A DNA stretch of 64,000 bases from assembly GCF_002355855.1 (NCBI RefSeq), contig NZ_AP017655.1:930001-994000 (forward strand), read 5' to 3'. Under the pieces are notes generated by a model. The model did no database searches. It saw only the letters and a program-made list of their open reading frames with translations, and had not been told where the DNA came from. This stretch comes from Sphingobium cloacae. Its GTDB lineage: Bacteria; Pseudomonadota; Alphaproteobacteria; Sphingomonadales; Sphingomonadaceae. The position numbers were made by a program, and so were the translations under genes. This document shows positions 54,755 to 63,316 of the stretch, piece after piece (within the stretch, counting starts at the first letter, position 1; every line of letters starts with the position of its first letter).

Positions 54755-55528
54755 ATGATCGATTCTCTCATGCATCATTTCGGCGACATCCTCCCCTTCA
54801 TCCTCGTGGGTTTCGGGGCGCAGATGATCGACGGCGCGCTGGGCATGGCCTATGGCGTCATCTCCAGCACGCTGCTGCTGGCATTGGGCCTGCCGCCGAG
54901 CAGGGCCTCGGCCAGCGTCCATGCGGCGGAAACCTTCACCACCGGCGTTTCGGCGATCAGCCATATCGCGCACCGCAACGTCGACTGGCGGCTGTTCGCG
55001 CGGCTCATCGTTCCCGGCGTGATCGGCGGCGTGGCGGGGGCCTATCTGCTGTCCAACATCGACGGCGCGATCATCAAGCCCTTCGTGCAGCTTTACCTGA
55101 CGGGCATCGGCCTCTACCTGATCTGGCGCGGATTCCACTTCCCGCCGCAGGCGCGCGATCCCAAATGGGTCGCGCCGCTGGGCCTTGTCGGCGGCTTCAT
55201 GGATGCGTCGGGCGGCGGCGGATGGGGGCCGGTGGTCACGTCCAACCTGCTGATCCAGGGGTCCAGCCCGCGCCACACCATCGGCACGGTCAACACGGTG
55301 GAGTTCTTCCTGACCCTGTCGATCAGCATCACCTTCCTGCTGCATCTGGGGTGGGAGACGTTCACGACCTACACGGTCGGCCTGCTGATCGGCGGCGTGG
55401 TGGCCGCGCCCTTCGGCGCCATGCTGGCCCGCCATGTCGCGCCCCGCTTCCTGTTCGTGGCGGTGGGCATCATCCTGACGCTGACATCGCTGTTCGGGGT
55501 GACCAAATGGCTTGGATATATAGGATAG
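54755..55528 (+). CDS. TauE/SafE family membrane transporter
   Basis: Protein of 257 residues with about eight hydrophobic segments and the DUF81 signatures GFGAQMIDGALGMAYGVISS, ASASVHAAETFTTGVSAISH and GLVGGFMDASGGGGWGPVVT. It likely moves sulfite or a related anion. It lies divergent from serine acetyltransferase and upstream of oxyR, so a link to sulfur and oxidative stress is plausible. The 41 bases to oxyR include an imperfect palindrome. It is not closely similar to the TauE protein at 14296. Confidence 0.87.
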   Translation: MIDSLMHHFGDILPFILVGFGAQMIDGALGMAYGVISSTLLLALGLPPSRASASVHAAETFTTGVSAISHIAHRNVDWRLFARLIVPGVIGGVAGAYLLSNIDGAIIKPFVQLYLTGIGLYLIWRGFHFPPQARDPKWVAPLGLVGGFMDASGGGGWGPVVTSNLLIQGSSPRHTIGTVNTVEFFLTLSISITFLLHLGWETFTTYTVGLLIGGVVAAPFGAMLARHVAPRFLFVAVGIILTLTSLFGVTKWLGYIG

Positions 55529-55537
55529 GTCACTTAT
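55525..55537 (+). promoter_or_regulatory. imperfect palindrome, candidate OxyR self-binding site
   Basis: ATAGGTCACTTAT (55525-55537) is palindromic at 10 of 13 positions, with the ATA...TAT ends usual for LysR-type sites. It overlaps the TauE stop codon and is about 33 bases before ATG 55570. A further TCGGCT/AGCCGA repeat lies between. The assignment is tentative. Confidence 0.3.
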
Positions 55538-55569
55538 ATTCGGCTTGTTAATCGAAAGAGCCGATCAAG

Positions 55570-56487
55570 ATGTCCAACTACATGCCCACGCTGAAGCAGC
55601 TCCAATATCTGGTGGCGCTGAAGGAGCATGAGCATTTCGGCAAGGCGGCCGATAGCTGCTACGTCACCCAGTCCACGCTGTCGGCGGGGATCAGGGAGCT
55701 GGAATCGCTGATCGGCGTGACGCTGGTGGAGCGGACCCGGCGCGTGGTGCGCTTCACAGCGCTGGGCGACCGGATCGTGGAAAAGGCGCATCGCGTGCTG
55801 CGCGAGGCGGAGGAACTGTCCGCCATCGCCGAAGCGTCCGGCAAGCCGCTGACCGGCGAACTGCGCATGAGCGTCATCCCGACCATCGCGCCGTTCCTGC
55901 TGCCGCGCCTGCTGCCGCGCCTGCGCGCGGACCGGCCGGAACTCAAGCTCTACCTGCGCGAGGAAACGACGCAGGCGGCGATCGAATCGCTGCGGCACGG
56001 CCAGGTCGATTGCGTGCTGCTCGCCCTGCCCTTTCCGACCGGCGAGGTGGACAGCGAGATCCTGTTCCAGGACCGGCTCTATGTGGCTTTTCCCCATGAC
56101 GATCCGCGCGATCCGCCCGAATGGATCGGGCCGGACATGATCGACGAGACGAAGCTGCTGCTGCTGGAGGACGGGCATTGCCTGAAGGATCATGCGCTGG
56201 CGGCTTGCAACCGGCCGGAACTGCGCGCCAGCGCCACCATGATGGGCACGTCCCTGCATACGCTGGTGCAGATGGTGGACAATGGGCTGGGCATGACGAT
56301 GCTGCCGGAAATGGCGATCAGCGGAGGGATATTGGAGCATACCCATATCGCCGCGCGGCCCTTGCAGTCGGAGCGGGCCTATCGGGACATCGCGCTGATC
56401 TGGCGCAGGAACAGCCCGCGGGAGAAGGAATTCCGCCTGCTCGCGGAGATATTGCGGGATGCGGCGGAAAAGCGGGGCGAGAGCTAG
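55570..56487 (+). CDS. oxyR: hydrogen peroxide-sensing LysR regulator OxyR
   Basis: Protein of 305 residues. The N-terminal winged helix (LKQLQYLVALKEHEHFGKAA, TQSTLSAGIRELESLIG) is of LysR type. The regulatory domain has GHCLKDHALAAC with Cys204 and Cys213, the same nine-residue spacing as the E. coli OxyR disulfide pair 199/208. The preceding LLLLEDG and following TSLHTLVQMVDNGLGMTMLP also match OxyR. It should be activated by peroxide to switch on catalase and peroxiredoxin genes, none of which are in the window. Convergent with moaE. Confidence 0.95.
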   Translation: MSNYMPTLKQLQYLVALKEHEHFGKAADSCYVTQSTLSAGIRELESLIGVTLVERTRRVVRFTALGDRIVEKAHRVLREAEELSAIAEASGKPLTGELRMSVIPTIAPFLLPRLLPRLRADRPELKLYLREETTQAAIESLRHGQVDCVLLALPFPTGEVDSEILFQDRLYVAFPHDDPRDPPEWIGPDMIDETKLLLLEDGHCLKDHALAACNRPELRASATMMGTSLHTLVQMVDNGLGMTMLPEMAISGGILEHTHIAARPLQSERAYRDIALIWRRNSPREKEFRLLAEILRDAAEKRGES

Positions 56488-56488
56488 G

Positions 56489-56932
56489 TCAGCGCGTCCA
56501 GCCGCGCGCTTTCGCCTCATCCTCGGCCTGGGCCTCCACCCAGCGGGCCGCGCCGTCGGCGAAATGCTCCTTCTTCCAGAAGGGCGCGTGGGATTTGAGC
56601 CAGTCGATCAGGAAGGCGCAGCTTTCCAGCGCCGCCCCCCGATGACGCGAGGCGGTGCCGACGAAGACGATCCGCGCGCCCGGCTCCAGCCGTCCCACGC
56701 GGTGAATGACGCTGAGGCCCAATAGCGGCCAGCGGGTCATCGCTTCATCGGCGATCCGTTCGACCTGCGGCAAGGTCATGGCCGGATAATGTTCCAGTTC
56801 CAGCGCGGCCAGCCCGCCCTCGTCCCGCACGATGCCGGTGAAGCTCGCCACGCCGCCGCCGCCCAGCGCCTCCAGCGCGGCGAGTTCGGCGGCCGCGTCG
56901 AAATCCCCGGTCTGGATGGAAATGCGCCTCAT
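56489..56932 (-). CDS. moaE: molybdopterin synthase catalytic subunit
   Basis: Protein of 147 residues. Family motifs are FTGIVRDEGGLAALELEHYP (start of the MoaE fold), HRVGRLEPGARIVFVGTASRH (substrate pocket) and FLIDWLKSHAPFWKKE with catalytic lysines near the C-terminus. With MoaD it turns precursor Z into molybdopterin for molybdenum enzymes. The start overlaps the moaD stop (ATGA). Convergent with oxyR, stops 1 base apart. Confidence 0.95.
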   Translation of the reverse strand: MRRISIQTGDFDAAAELAALEALGGGGVASFTGIVRDEGGLAALELEHYPAMTLPQVERIADEAMTRWPLLGLSVIHRVGRLEPGARIVFVGTASRHRGAALESCAFLIDWLKSHAPFWKKEHFADGAARWVEAQAEDEAKARGWTR

Positions 56933-57189
56933 CCGCCCGTCACCGGCGGGAAAAGCGCCAGTTCCCGCGCTTCCCCGATGGGTTCGCCGAGGGTGACGAA
57001 ATGCCGGTCGAGGGCGGCGCGCAGGCGGGAGAGGTCGCCAAGGGCTTCGGCATAGCCGCCACCGCGTTCGGCAAGGGTTGCGATCAGGTCGGCGATGCTG
57101 GTGCCGGGCGCGGGCCGCTCGATACGCTCTTCGTCAAGGCCGATGGCTTCGCGCACCCAGGCGAAATAGACGAGGGTCAACGCCGCCAC
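56929..57189 (-). CDS. moaD: molybdopterin synthase sulfur carrier subunit
   Basis: Protein of 86 residues from GTG 57189 with a ubiquitin-like fold (LTLVYFAWVREAIGLDEERI, ELALFPPVTGG). The C-terminal Gly-Gly carries the thiocarboxylate used by MoaE. It starts 3 bases after the pgsA stop and overlaps moaE, so the order pgsA-moaD-moaE is one operon, an arrangement frequently seen in alphaproteobacteria. Confidence 0.95.
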   Translation of the reverse strand: MAALTLVYFAWVREAIGLDEERIERPAPGTSIADLIATLAERGGGYAEALGDLSRLRAALDRHFVTLGEPIGEARELALFPPVTGG

Positions 57190-57192
57190 GGA

Positions 57193-57756
57193 TCAATCCA
57201 TGTGCCGGATGCCGACGCGCAGATAGTCCCACCCGGTGACGAGCGTCAGCACCGCCGCCGCCCACAGCGTCGCCAGCCCGATCATCTGCACGAAGGGATA
57301 ATGCGGCACCGCCCCGGCAAGGATCAGCGCGCCCAGCGCGATCAGCTGAAACGTCGTCTTCCATTTGGCGAGGCGGGACACGGGCACCGACACTTGCAAC
57401 CCGGCGAGGAACTCGCGCAGGCCGGACACCGCGATTTCCCGCAGCAGGATGACCATCGCCGCGACGATATGGATGCCCGCAATGTCCCGCGTGGCCGCGA
57501 GCATCAGGATCACCGCCCCCACCATGATCTTGTCCGCGATGGGATCGAGGAAGACGCCGAGCTTCGACACCGTGCCCTGCGCGCGGGCGAGATAGCCGTC
57601 GAAATAATCGGTCACGCCCATCAGGCAGTAAAGGGCGAAGGCCAGCGCATAGCCGGTTGTCCAGCGCGCGCCGACCTCAGCGGGCCAGAGCAGCGCGACC
57701 AGCAGCGGCACGGTCAATATGCGCGAAAGCGTCAGCAGGTTGGGCAGCGTCAGCAT
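57193..57756 (-). CDS. pgsA: CDP-diacylglycerol-glycerol-3-phosphate 3-phosphatidyltransferase
   Basis: Protein of 187 residues from ATG 57756 (MLTLPNLLTLSRILTVPLLV). The full CDP-alcohol phosphatidyltransferase motif D-x2-DG-x2-AR-x8-G-x3-D-x3-D is present, beginning DYFDGYLARA and ending FLDPIADK. Four to six transmembrane helices are visible. It makes phosphatidylglycerophosphate, precursor of phosphatidylglycerol and cardiolipin, in the inner membrane. First gene of the pgsA-moaD-moaE operon. It faces away from the LplT-like MFS gene. Confidence 0.94.
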   Translation of the reverse strand: MLTLPNLLTLSRILTVPLLVALLWPAEVGARWTTGYALAFALYCLMGVTDYFDGYLARAQGTVSKLGVFLDPIADKIMVGAVILMLAATRDIAGIHIVAAMVILLREIAVSGLREFLAGLQVSVPVSRLAKWKTTFQLIALGALILAGAVPHYPFVQMIGLATLWAAAVLTLVTGWDYLRVGIRHMD

Positions 57757-57885
57757 AGCGGCGGACTGCCACAGTCGGGCGGCGGGCACAAGCAGGGCGC
57801 ATCCGATGCGCGCAACATTGGACAGGACCGCCTCCAGCGGCTAGACCCCCGCCCGGTTCTCCACAGCGAAGAAGACCGTTCCTTC

Positions 57886-59196
57886 ATGCAGGCCTCGCTC
57901 AGGCTTCTCAACAAGCGCCGTTTCCTGCCGCTTTTCGTGACCCAGCTCCTCGGCGCGTTCAACGATAACCTGTTCAAGAACGCCATGGTGCTGTTCGTGG
58001 TCTATCAGGTTTACAACGACGAAAAGTCCGAAACCTGGTTCAGCGCGCTGGCGACGGGAATCTTCATCCTGCCTTTCTTCCTGCTGTCCGCGCTGTCGGG
58101 GCAATTGGCCGACCAGCGCGACAAGGCGACGATCATCCGCATCGTCAAGGCGGCGGAAATCGCGATCATGGGCGTGGGCGCGGCCGGGCTTGCGCTGATC
58201 TGGAGCGGAATCGCCGTGCATACGCTGGCGATTCCGCTGCTGTTGGCCGCGCTGTTCGCGATGGGGGTCCATTCGACCTTCTTCGGCCCGATCAAATATG
58301 CGATCCTGCCCCAGCATCTGCATGACGAGGAGGTTCTGGGCGGCACGGGCCTCGTCGAGGCGGGCACCTATATCGCGATTCTGGCGGGCACGATCCTGGC
58401 TGGCGTCATTCCGGTCGAAGTGGCGGCCATCGGGATCATCCTGACGGCGGTCATCGGCTATCTGGCGGGGCGGGCCGTGCCGCCCGCGCCTTCGCTGCTG
58501 GACAAGCAGCCGATCGACTTCCACATCATCCGCTCCTCCATCGCGCTGGTGCGCGGGACGATGCACATCCGCCGCCTGTTCCTGGCGATCATGTCGATCA
58601 GCCTGTTCTGGTCGGTCGGGTCCATCCTGTTCATCCAGTTCCCGCCACTGGTGAAGAATGTGCTGACCGCCGACAAGCCGGTCGCCAGCCTGTTCCTCGC
58701 CATCTTCTCCATCGGGATCGCCATCGGCTCCATCGCGATCAACCGGCTGCTGCGCGGTCAGGTTTCCGCCCGATTCGCGCCCGCTTCGGTGATCGGCATG
58801 GGGCTTTGCATCGTCGCCTTCCATATCGTGTGCGACCTGTGGACGCCGGAGCCGGAGGGGCAATTGCTCTCCCTCTCCGGCTTTCTGGCGCATCCGCTGG
58901 CGATTTCGCTGTCGCTCTGCCTGCTGGGCGTGGCGACGTTCGGCGGGATGTTCGTGGTGCCGCTCTACGCTTTCCTGACCACGACCGTCGAAAAATGCGA
59001 AGCGGCGCGCACGGTGGCGGCGAACAATATCGTCAATTCCGGGGCGATGGTCGTGGGATCGCTATGCGCCATCGGCCTCAGCATCGCGGGAATGTCGGTC
59101 ATCAACCAGTTGCTGCTGGTGGCCCTGCTTTCCCTGCCCTGCGCGTGGCTCGCCTGGACGCTGCACAAGGCCTGCGACGGCGTGGAATGCCACTGA
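57886..59196 (+). CDS. MFS transporter, lysophospholipid transporter (LplT)-like
   Basis: Protein of 436 residues from ATG 57886. The start LLNKRRFLPLFVTQLLGAFN, with DNLFKNAMVLFVVYQVY, is typical of LplT and of the MFS half of Aas-type fusion proteins. About twelve hydrophobic segments follow, with GVHSTFFGPIKYAILPQHLH as a strongly conserved loop. LplT flips lysophospholipids inward for re-acylation, and here the acyltransferase domain is absent. It is divergent from pgsA, which also concerns phospholipids. Longer in-frame codons upstream overlap pgsA antisense. Confidence 0.85.
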   Translation: MQASLRLLNKRRFLPLFVTQLLGAFNDNLFKNAMVLFVVYQVYNDEKSETWFSALATGIFILPFFLLSALSGQLADQRDKATIIRIVKAAEIAIMGVGAAGLALIWSGIAVHTLAIPLLLAALFAMGVHSTFFGPIKYAILPQHLHDEEVLGGTGLVEAGTYIAILAGTILAGVIPVEVAAIGIILTAVIGYLAGRAVPPAPSLLDKQPIDFHIIRSSIALVRGTMHIRRLFLAIMSISLFWSVGSILFIQFPPLVKNVLTADKPVASLFLAIFSIGIAIGSIAINRLLRGQVSARFAPASVIGMGLCIVAFHIVCDLWTPEPEGQLLSLSGFLAHPLAISLSLCLLGVATFGGMFVVPLYAFLTTTVEKCEAARTVAANNIVNSGAMVVGSLCAIGLSIAGMSVINQLLLVALLSLPCAWLAWTLHKACDGVECH

Positions 59197-59200
59197 TCCG

Positions 59201-59401
59201 TCAGAAGATGAAGCTGTAGAAAGCCGTGAAGAAGGCGCAGAAGCTGAGCGCGAACAATTTCCAGTCGCTGTCGTCGTCCACCGGCTTCTTCGCCCGCGCG
59301 GCGGCATTCCCATCGGTCACACGCAGCACATGAGGGGGCAGCATCCGCCGGAAAGGATGGCGGGCGGATTCGGTGGTGAGGACGAGCGGACGATTTCTCA
59401 T
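59201..59401 (-). CDS. small hypothetical protein with C-terminal membrane anchor
   Basis: Protein of 66 residues (MRNRPLVLTTESARHPFRRM). The first 48 residues are basic and polar, and the last 18 (LFALSFCAFFTAFYSFIF) are hydrophobic and aromatic, which suggests a tail-anchored membrane protein. No domain is recognised. It converges with the LplT-like gene with a 4 bp gap. The upstream 120 bases to the PBP gene contain GTTAAC and ATGG-rich words but no clear promoter for it. Confidence 0.6.
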   Translation of the reverse strand: MRNRPLVLTTESARHPFRRMLPPHVLRVTDGNAAARAKKPVDDDSDWKLFALSFCAFFTAFYSFIF

Positions 59402-59463
59402 GACCCTTGGTTAACGCATCATTTACCATTTCGGCCATGCCCAATCATGGTTAATGCGATCCT

Positions 59464-59508
59464 GTCCCGCTGCGGGACATGCTTGACTGTATCACCTTTA
59501 CAATACAG
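59464..59508. promoter_or_regulatory. two adjacent palindromes upstream of the penicillin-binding protein
   Basis: GTCCCGCTGCGGGAC (59464-59478, perfect around one central base) is followed 8 bases later by CTGTAT-N10-ATACAG (59487-59508). Both lie between the small reverse-strand gene and ATG 59522. They could be regulator sites or a leader hairpin. The second one spans the likely promoter core. Confidence 0.4.
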
Positions 59509-59521
59509 CATGGCCTGACCG

Positions 59522-61585
59522 ATGATCGAACCCCTGCCGACCGCCGATTCCACCGCCGACGCGCAACGCCCTTTCGGGGCGGGACCGCCCAGCGCCTTCG
59601 CCCCGCCGACGCCGTGGAAAAGGCGGTTGCAGATCGCGGGATGGGTCGTCGCGGGGCTGCTGGCGCTGCTGATGATCCTCATCGCATGGCTGGCGGTGAC
59701 GGCGCCCCTCTCCCGATCGCTGGAGCCGGTCGCCCCGCCCAGCATCAGCCTCATGTCGTCGGACGGCCACCTGATCGCCCGGCGCGGGGCCGTGATCGAC
59801 AAGCCGGTCGCGATCAAGGATCTGCCGCCCCATGTGCCCCAAGCCTTCATGGCGATCGAGGACCGGCGCTTCTATAGCCATTGGGGCGTCGATCCGCGCG
59901 GAATCGCACGGGCGGCCTGGCATAATATGTGGTCGGACCGATCATCGCAGGGCGGCAGCACGATCACGCAGCAGCTGGCCAAGGGCGTGTTCCTGTCCGC
60001 CGACCGCACCTTCGGCCGCAAGGCGCGCGAGGCGCTGATCGCCTTCTGGCTGGAAGCATGGCTGACCAAGGACCAGATTTTCGAACGCTATCTGTCGAAC
60101 GTCTATTTCGGCGACAATGTCTACGGGCTGCGCGCGGCGGCGCTCCATTATTTCAACCGGGAGCCGGAGAAGCTGACCATCCCGCAGGCGGCGATGCTGG
60201 CGGGCCTGTTGAAAGCGCCCTCCCGCCTTGCGCCTACCACCAACCTCAAAGGCGCGCGCGCCCGCGCCGATCTGGTGACGCAGGCGATGGTGGAGGCGGG
60301 CTATATCAGCAAGGCGCAGCGCGACGCCCTGCCCTCCGCGCGCCTCAACGTGCGGGAAACGGCCGATCCCACCAGCGGCACCTATTTTGCGGATTGGGTG
60401 CTGCCCGACGCGCGGGACCGGGCGGGCGCGGTCTATGGCGCGCAGAATGTGACGACGACGCTCGACTGGCGCATCCAGCGGCTCGCCGAAAGCGCCGTGC
60501 GCCGCGCGCCTCTGGGCAAGGCGGAGGCGGCGCTGGTGGCGATGAAGCCGGACGGCAGCGTCGTCGCCATGGTCGGCGGGCGGAACTACGGGAAGAGCAG
60601 CTTCAACCGCGCGGTCCAGGCGAAGCGCCAGCCCGGATCGACCTTCAAGCTGTTCGTCTATCTGGCGGCGTTCCGCGCCGGAATGACGCCGGACGACATG
60701 ATCGAGGATGCGCCGATCACCACCGGCACCTATCGCCCGGCCAATCATGGCGGCAAATATCGGGGCCGGATCACGCTGCGGCAGGCTTTCGCGGTTTCCA
60801 GCAATGTCGCGGCGGTACGATTGACGCAGAAGGTGGGCGTCGACAATGTCATCGAGGTCGCGCGCGACCTGGGCGTCACCGCGCCGTTGACCGAGGATCT
60901 GAGCCTGGCGCTCGGCACATCGGAGATTCCGCTGATCGAACTGGCCGAAGCCTATGCGGCGGTGGCGGCGGGGGCTTATCCCGTGACGGCGCATGGCTTG
61001 CCGCCCGAGGAACAGGGCTGGTTCGACCGGCTGATGCGCCGCCAGCATCGTTTCCGCGAGGATCAGCTGGAGATGATCCGCGACCTCCTTTCTTCCGCCG
61101 CCAATCGGGGGACGGGCAGCGCGGCGGCGCTGCGGACCAGCACCTTCGGCAAGACCGGGACGACGCAGGACAGCCGCGATGCCATTTTCGTGGGCTATGC
61201 GGGCGGGCTGGTGACGGCGGTGTGGATCGGGAATGACGACAACGCCCCCCTGCCCGGCGGCGCGGCGGGCGGCGGCATCCCGGCGCGCATCTGGCGGGAC
61301 TTCATGGCCCGCGCGATCAACGAGCCGGTGGAGAATGCGCCGGCGGAGCAGAAGGACAGCGATCTGGTCAACGCCATCGCCAATGTGACGGTGGAGACGG
61401 GCATCGGCAATATGGGCCTGGATGTCGATCAGGAAGGGATGACGGTGAATATCGGCCCGGCGCAGATCCGCCTTCCCGCCGATCAGGCGCCTGCCGGTCC
61501 AGCCCCCTCTCCGGCGCAACCGCAGGCCACGCCCCCGCCGCGCATGGCCCCGACCCAGCCGCCCGGCTCCGATGCGCCGCCCTAA
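59522..61585 (+). CDS. class A penicillin-binding protein (PBP1 family transglycosylase/transpeptidase)
   Basis: Protein of 687 residues. One transmembrane helix (about 40-62) is followed by the GT51 domain with FMAIEDRRFYSHWGVDPRG (catalytic Glu) and SQGGSTITQQLAKGVFLS. The transpeptidase domain shows the S-x-x-K site in KRQPGSTFKLFVYL, the SxN motif in AVSSNVAAVRL and KTG in FGKTGTTQDSRDAIF. It polymerises and cross-links peptidoglycan in the periplasm. A proline-rich tail of about 50 residues ends the protein. It lacks the extra OB (ODD) domain of PBP1a, so it is a short PBP1 type. Confidence 0.93.
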   Translation: MIEPLPTADSTADAQRPFGAGPPSAFAPPTPWKRRLQIAGWVVAGLLALLMILIAWLAVTAPLSRSLEPVAPPSISLMSSDGHLIARRGAVIDKPVAIKDLPPHVPQAFMAIEDRRFYSHWGVDPRGIARAAWHNMWSDRSSQGGSTITQQLAKGVFLSADRTFGRKAREALIAFWLEAWLTKDQIFERYLSNVYFGDNVYGLRAAALHYFNREPEKLTIPQAAMLAGLLKAPSRLAPTTNLKGARARADLVTQAMVEAGYISKAQRDALPSARLNVRETADPTSGTYFADWVLPDARDRAGAVYGAQNVTTTLDWRIQRLAESAVRRAPLGKAEAALVAMKPDGSVVAMVGGRNYGKSSFNRAVQAKRQPGSTFKLFVYLAAFRAGMTPDDMIEDAPITTGTYRPANHGGKYRGRITLRQAFAVSSNVAAVRLTQKVGVDNVIEVARDLGVTAPLTEDLSLALGTSEIPLIELAEAYAAVAAGAYPVTAHGLPPEEQGWFDRLMRRQHRFREDQLEMIRDLLSSAANRGTGSAAALRTSTFGKTGTTQDSRDAIFVGYAGGLVTAVWIGNDDNAPLPGGAAGGGIPARIWRDFMARAINEPVENAPAEQKDSDLVNAIANVTVETGIGNMGLDVDQEGMTVNIGPAQIRLPADQAPAGPAPSPAQPQATPPPRMAPTQPPGSDAPP

Positions 61586-61670
61586 GGATACGCCGCGCGA
61601 TTGACCTCGCATCGGGCGAAAGGCCATGCGGAGCTTTCCTCACCGGATGATTCGCAAGGACAAGGGACGC

Positions 61671-62843
61671 ATGGCATTCACCGCACATATCCTGTTGCTG
61701 GGTTCGGGCGAGCTGGGCCGGGAATTCACCATTTCGGCCAAGCGGCTGGGCTGCCGGGTCATCGCCTGCGACAGCTATGCCGGCGCGCCCGCCATGCAGG
61801 TCGCGGACGCCTGCGAAGTCTTCTCCATGCTCGACGGCGATGCGCTGAAGGAAGCGATCCTGCGGCATCGGCCCGATTTCGTCGTCCCGGAGATCGAGGC
61901 GATCCGCACCGAAACGCTGGCGGAGGTCGAGGCGCTGGGCATCACGGTGGTCCCTTCCGCCCGCGCCACCATGATGACCATGAATCGCGACGCCATCCGC
62001 GAAGTGGCGGCGGACGAATTGGGCCTGCGCACGTCGCGCTATCGCTTTGCCGAAACGCTGGAGGAAGTGCTGGCCGGGGCGGAGCATACCGGCCTGCCCT
62101 GCGTCATCAAGCCGGTCATGTCCTCTTCCGGCAAGGGGCAGAGCACGGTGCGGGACGCCGGGGAACTGGAAAAGGCGTGGGACTATGCCGTGGCGAACAT
62201 GCGCGGCGACCGGCGTCGCGTGATCGTCGAGGAGTTCATCCCCTTCGACTATGAGATCACGCTGCTGACCGTGCGGACACGCGAGGGCGTGCTGTTCTGC
62301 CCGCCCATCGGCCACCGGCAGGAGCGCGGCGATTATCAGGAAAGCTGGCAACCGATCGCCATGTCCGCCAAGACGCTGGCCGACGCGCAGGACATGGCGC
62401 GCAAGGTGGTCGACAATCTGGGCGGCCATGGCATTTTCGGCGTGGAATTCTTCGTGAAGGGCGAGGACGTCATCTTCTCCGAATTGTCGCCGCGCCCGCA
62501 CGACACCGGCATGGTGACGCTGATCTCCCAGAATCTGAGCGAGTTCGACCTTCATGCCCGCGCCATATTGGGCCTGCCGATTCCGGAGATCAGGCTTTAT
62601 GGCCCATCGACGTCGGCGGTCATCCTGGCCGACCGGCAATCGGACCGCTTCCGTTTCGAGGGGCTGGCCGAAGCGTTGGCGACGCCCGGCGCCGAGGTGG
62701 ACGTACGCCTGTTCTGCAAGCCGACCACGCGGCCCTATCGCCGGATGGGCGTGGCGCTGGCCCGTGCGGGGACGGTGGAGGATGCGCGGAGGATCGCGGC
62801 GGAGGCGGCGGCGAAACTCCATATCGTCCATGAGGCGGAATAA
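61671..62843 (+). CDS. purT: formate-dependent phosphoribosylglycinamide formyltransferase
   Basis: Protein of 390 residues from ATG 61671 ([20 protein letters not shown]). It is an ATP-grasp enzyme with [57 protein letters not shown] and [20 protein letters not shown]. It makes FGAR from GAR, ATP and formate, an alternative to folate-dependent PurN. PurU at 20017 can provide the formate. The in-frame ATG 61626 is upstream of a weak region and is less likely. A 50 bp gap follows to the NifU-like gene. Confidence 0.95.
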   Translation: MAFTAHILLLGSGELGREFTISAKRLGCRVIACDSYAGAPAMQVADACEVFSMLDGDALKEAILRHRPDFVVPEIEAIRTETLAEVEALGITVVPSARATMMTMNRDAIREVAADELGLRTSRYRFAETLEEVLAGAEHTGLPCVIKPVMSSSGKGQSTVRDAGELEKAWDYAVANMRGDRRRVIVEEFIPFDYEITLLTVRTREGVLFCPPIGHRQERGDYQESWQPIAMSAKTLADAQDMARKVVDNLGGHGIFGVEFFVKGEDVIFSELSPRPHDTGMVTLISQNLSEFDLHARAILGLPIPEIRLYGPSTSAVILADRQSDRFRFEGLAEALATPGAEVDVRLFCKPTTRPYRRMGVALARAGTVEDARRIAAEAAAKLHIVHEAE

Positions 62844-62893
62844 GCTCGGCCCGGCCCTTCACCCGAAGCCTTTCCTGCCCTAGATAACAGCCG

Positions 62894-63316
62894 ATGAGCG
62901 CGCCTCTCTACAACAAGGACATATTGCGGCTGGCGGCCAGCATTCCCCATCATGCGCGCCTGCCCGACGCGCAGGCGAGCGTGGAACGGCGTTCGCCGAC
63001 CTGCGGGTCGCGGATCACCGCCGATGTGCGGATGGAGGACGGGCGGCTGGCCGACATCGGGTTGGATGTCAAAGCCTGCGCCCTGGGCCAGGCGTCCGCT
63101 TCGCTGATGGCGGGTCATGCGATCGGCCGGACGGCCGATGAACTGGCGGACGCGCGCGACCGGCTGACCGCTTTCCTGGCGGGCGAAAGCGACGATCTGG
63201 ATTTCTGGCCGGGGCTTGGGGTGCTGGCCCCGGCGAGGGACTATCCCGCGCGCCATCCGTCCATCCGGCTCGGTTTCGAAGCCGTGGCCGAAGCGGCCCG
63301 GCAGGCCGGCGCCTGA
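62894..63316 (+). CDS. NifU/IscU-like iron-sulfur scaffold family protein
   Basis: Protein of 140 residues. The first cluster ligand Cys37 is in RRSPTCGSRI and the second Cys62 in DVKACALGQASASLM, both in the usual IscU context. The C-terminal ligand site, normally His-Cys, reads ARHPSIRLGF, so the third Cys is absent and His121 is kept. This is seen in a subgroup of alphaproteobacterial NifU-like proteins and might mean a transient or partner-shared cluster. The stop overlaps the antiporter start (TGATG). Confidence 0.82.
   Translation: MSAPLYNKDILRLAASIPHHARLPDAQASVERRSPTCGSRITADVRMEDGRLADIGLDVKACALGQASASLMAGHAIGRTADELADARDRLTAFLAGESDDLDFWPGLGVLAPARDYPARHPSIRLGFEAVAEAARQAGA

Noticed and set aside
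57001..57885. N-terminal extension of the LplT-like protein over pgsA and moaD
   Set aside because: The extension is antisense to confident genes. The conserved MFS start is at 57886.
59410..59430. CtrA-like site TTAA-N7-TTTA
   Set aside because: One base short of TTAA-N7-TTAA, and no second site is near. A similar GGTTAACC at about 18821 is also only a half site.
59483..59508. Sigma-70 promoter TTGACT ... TACAAT before the PBP gene
   Set aside because: The spacer would be 10 bases, far from 17, so only the palindromes were reported.
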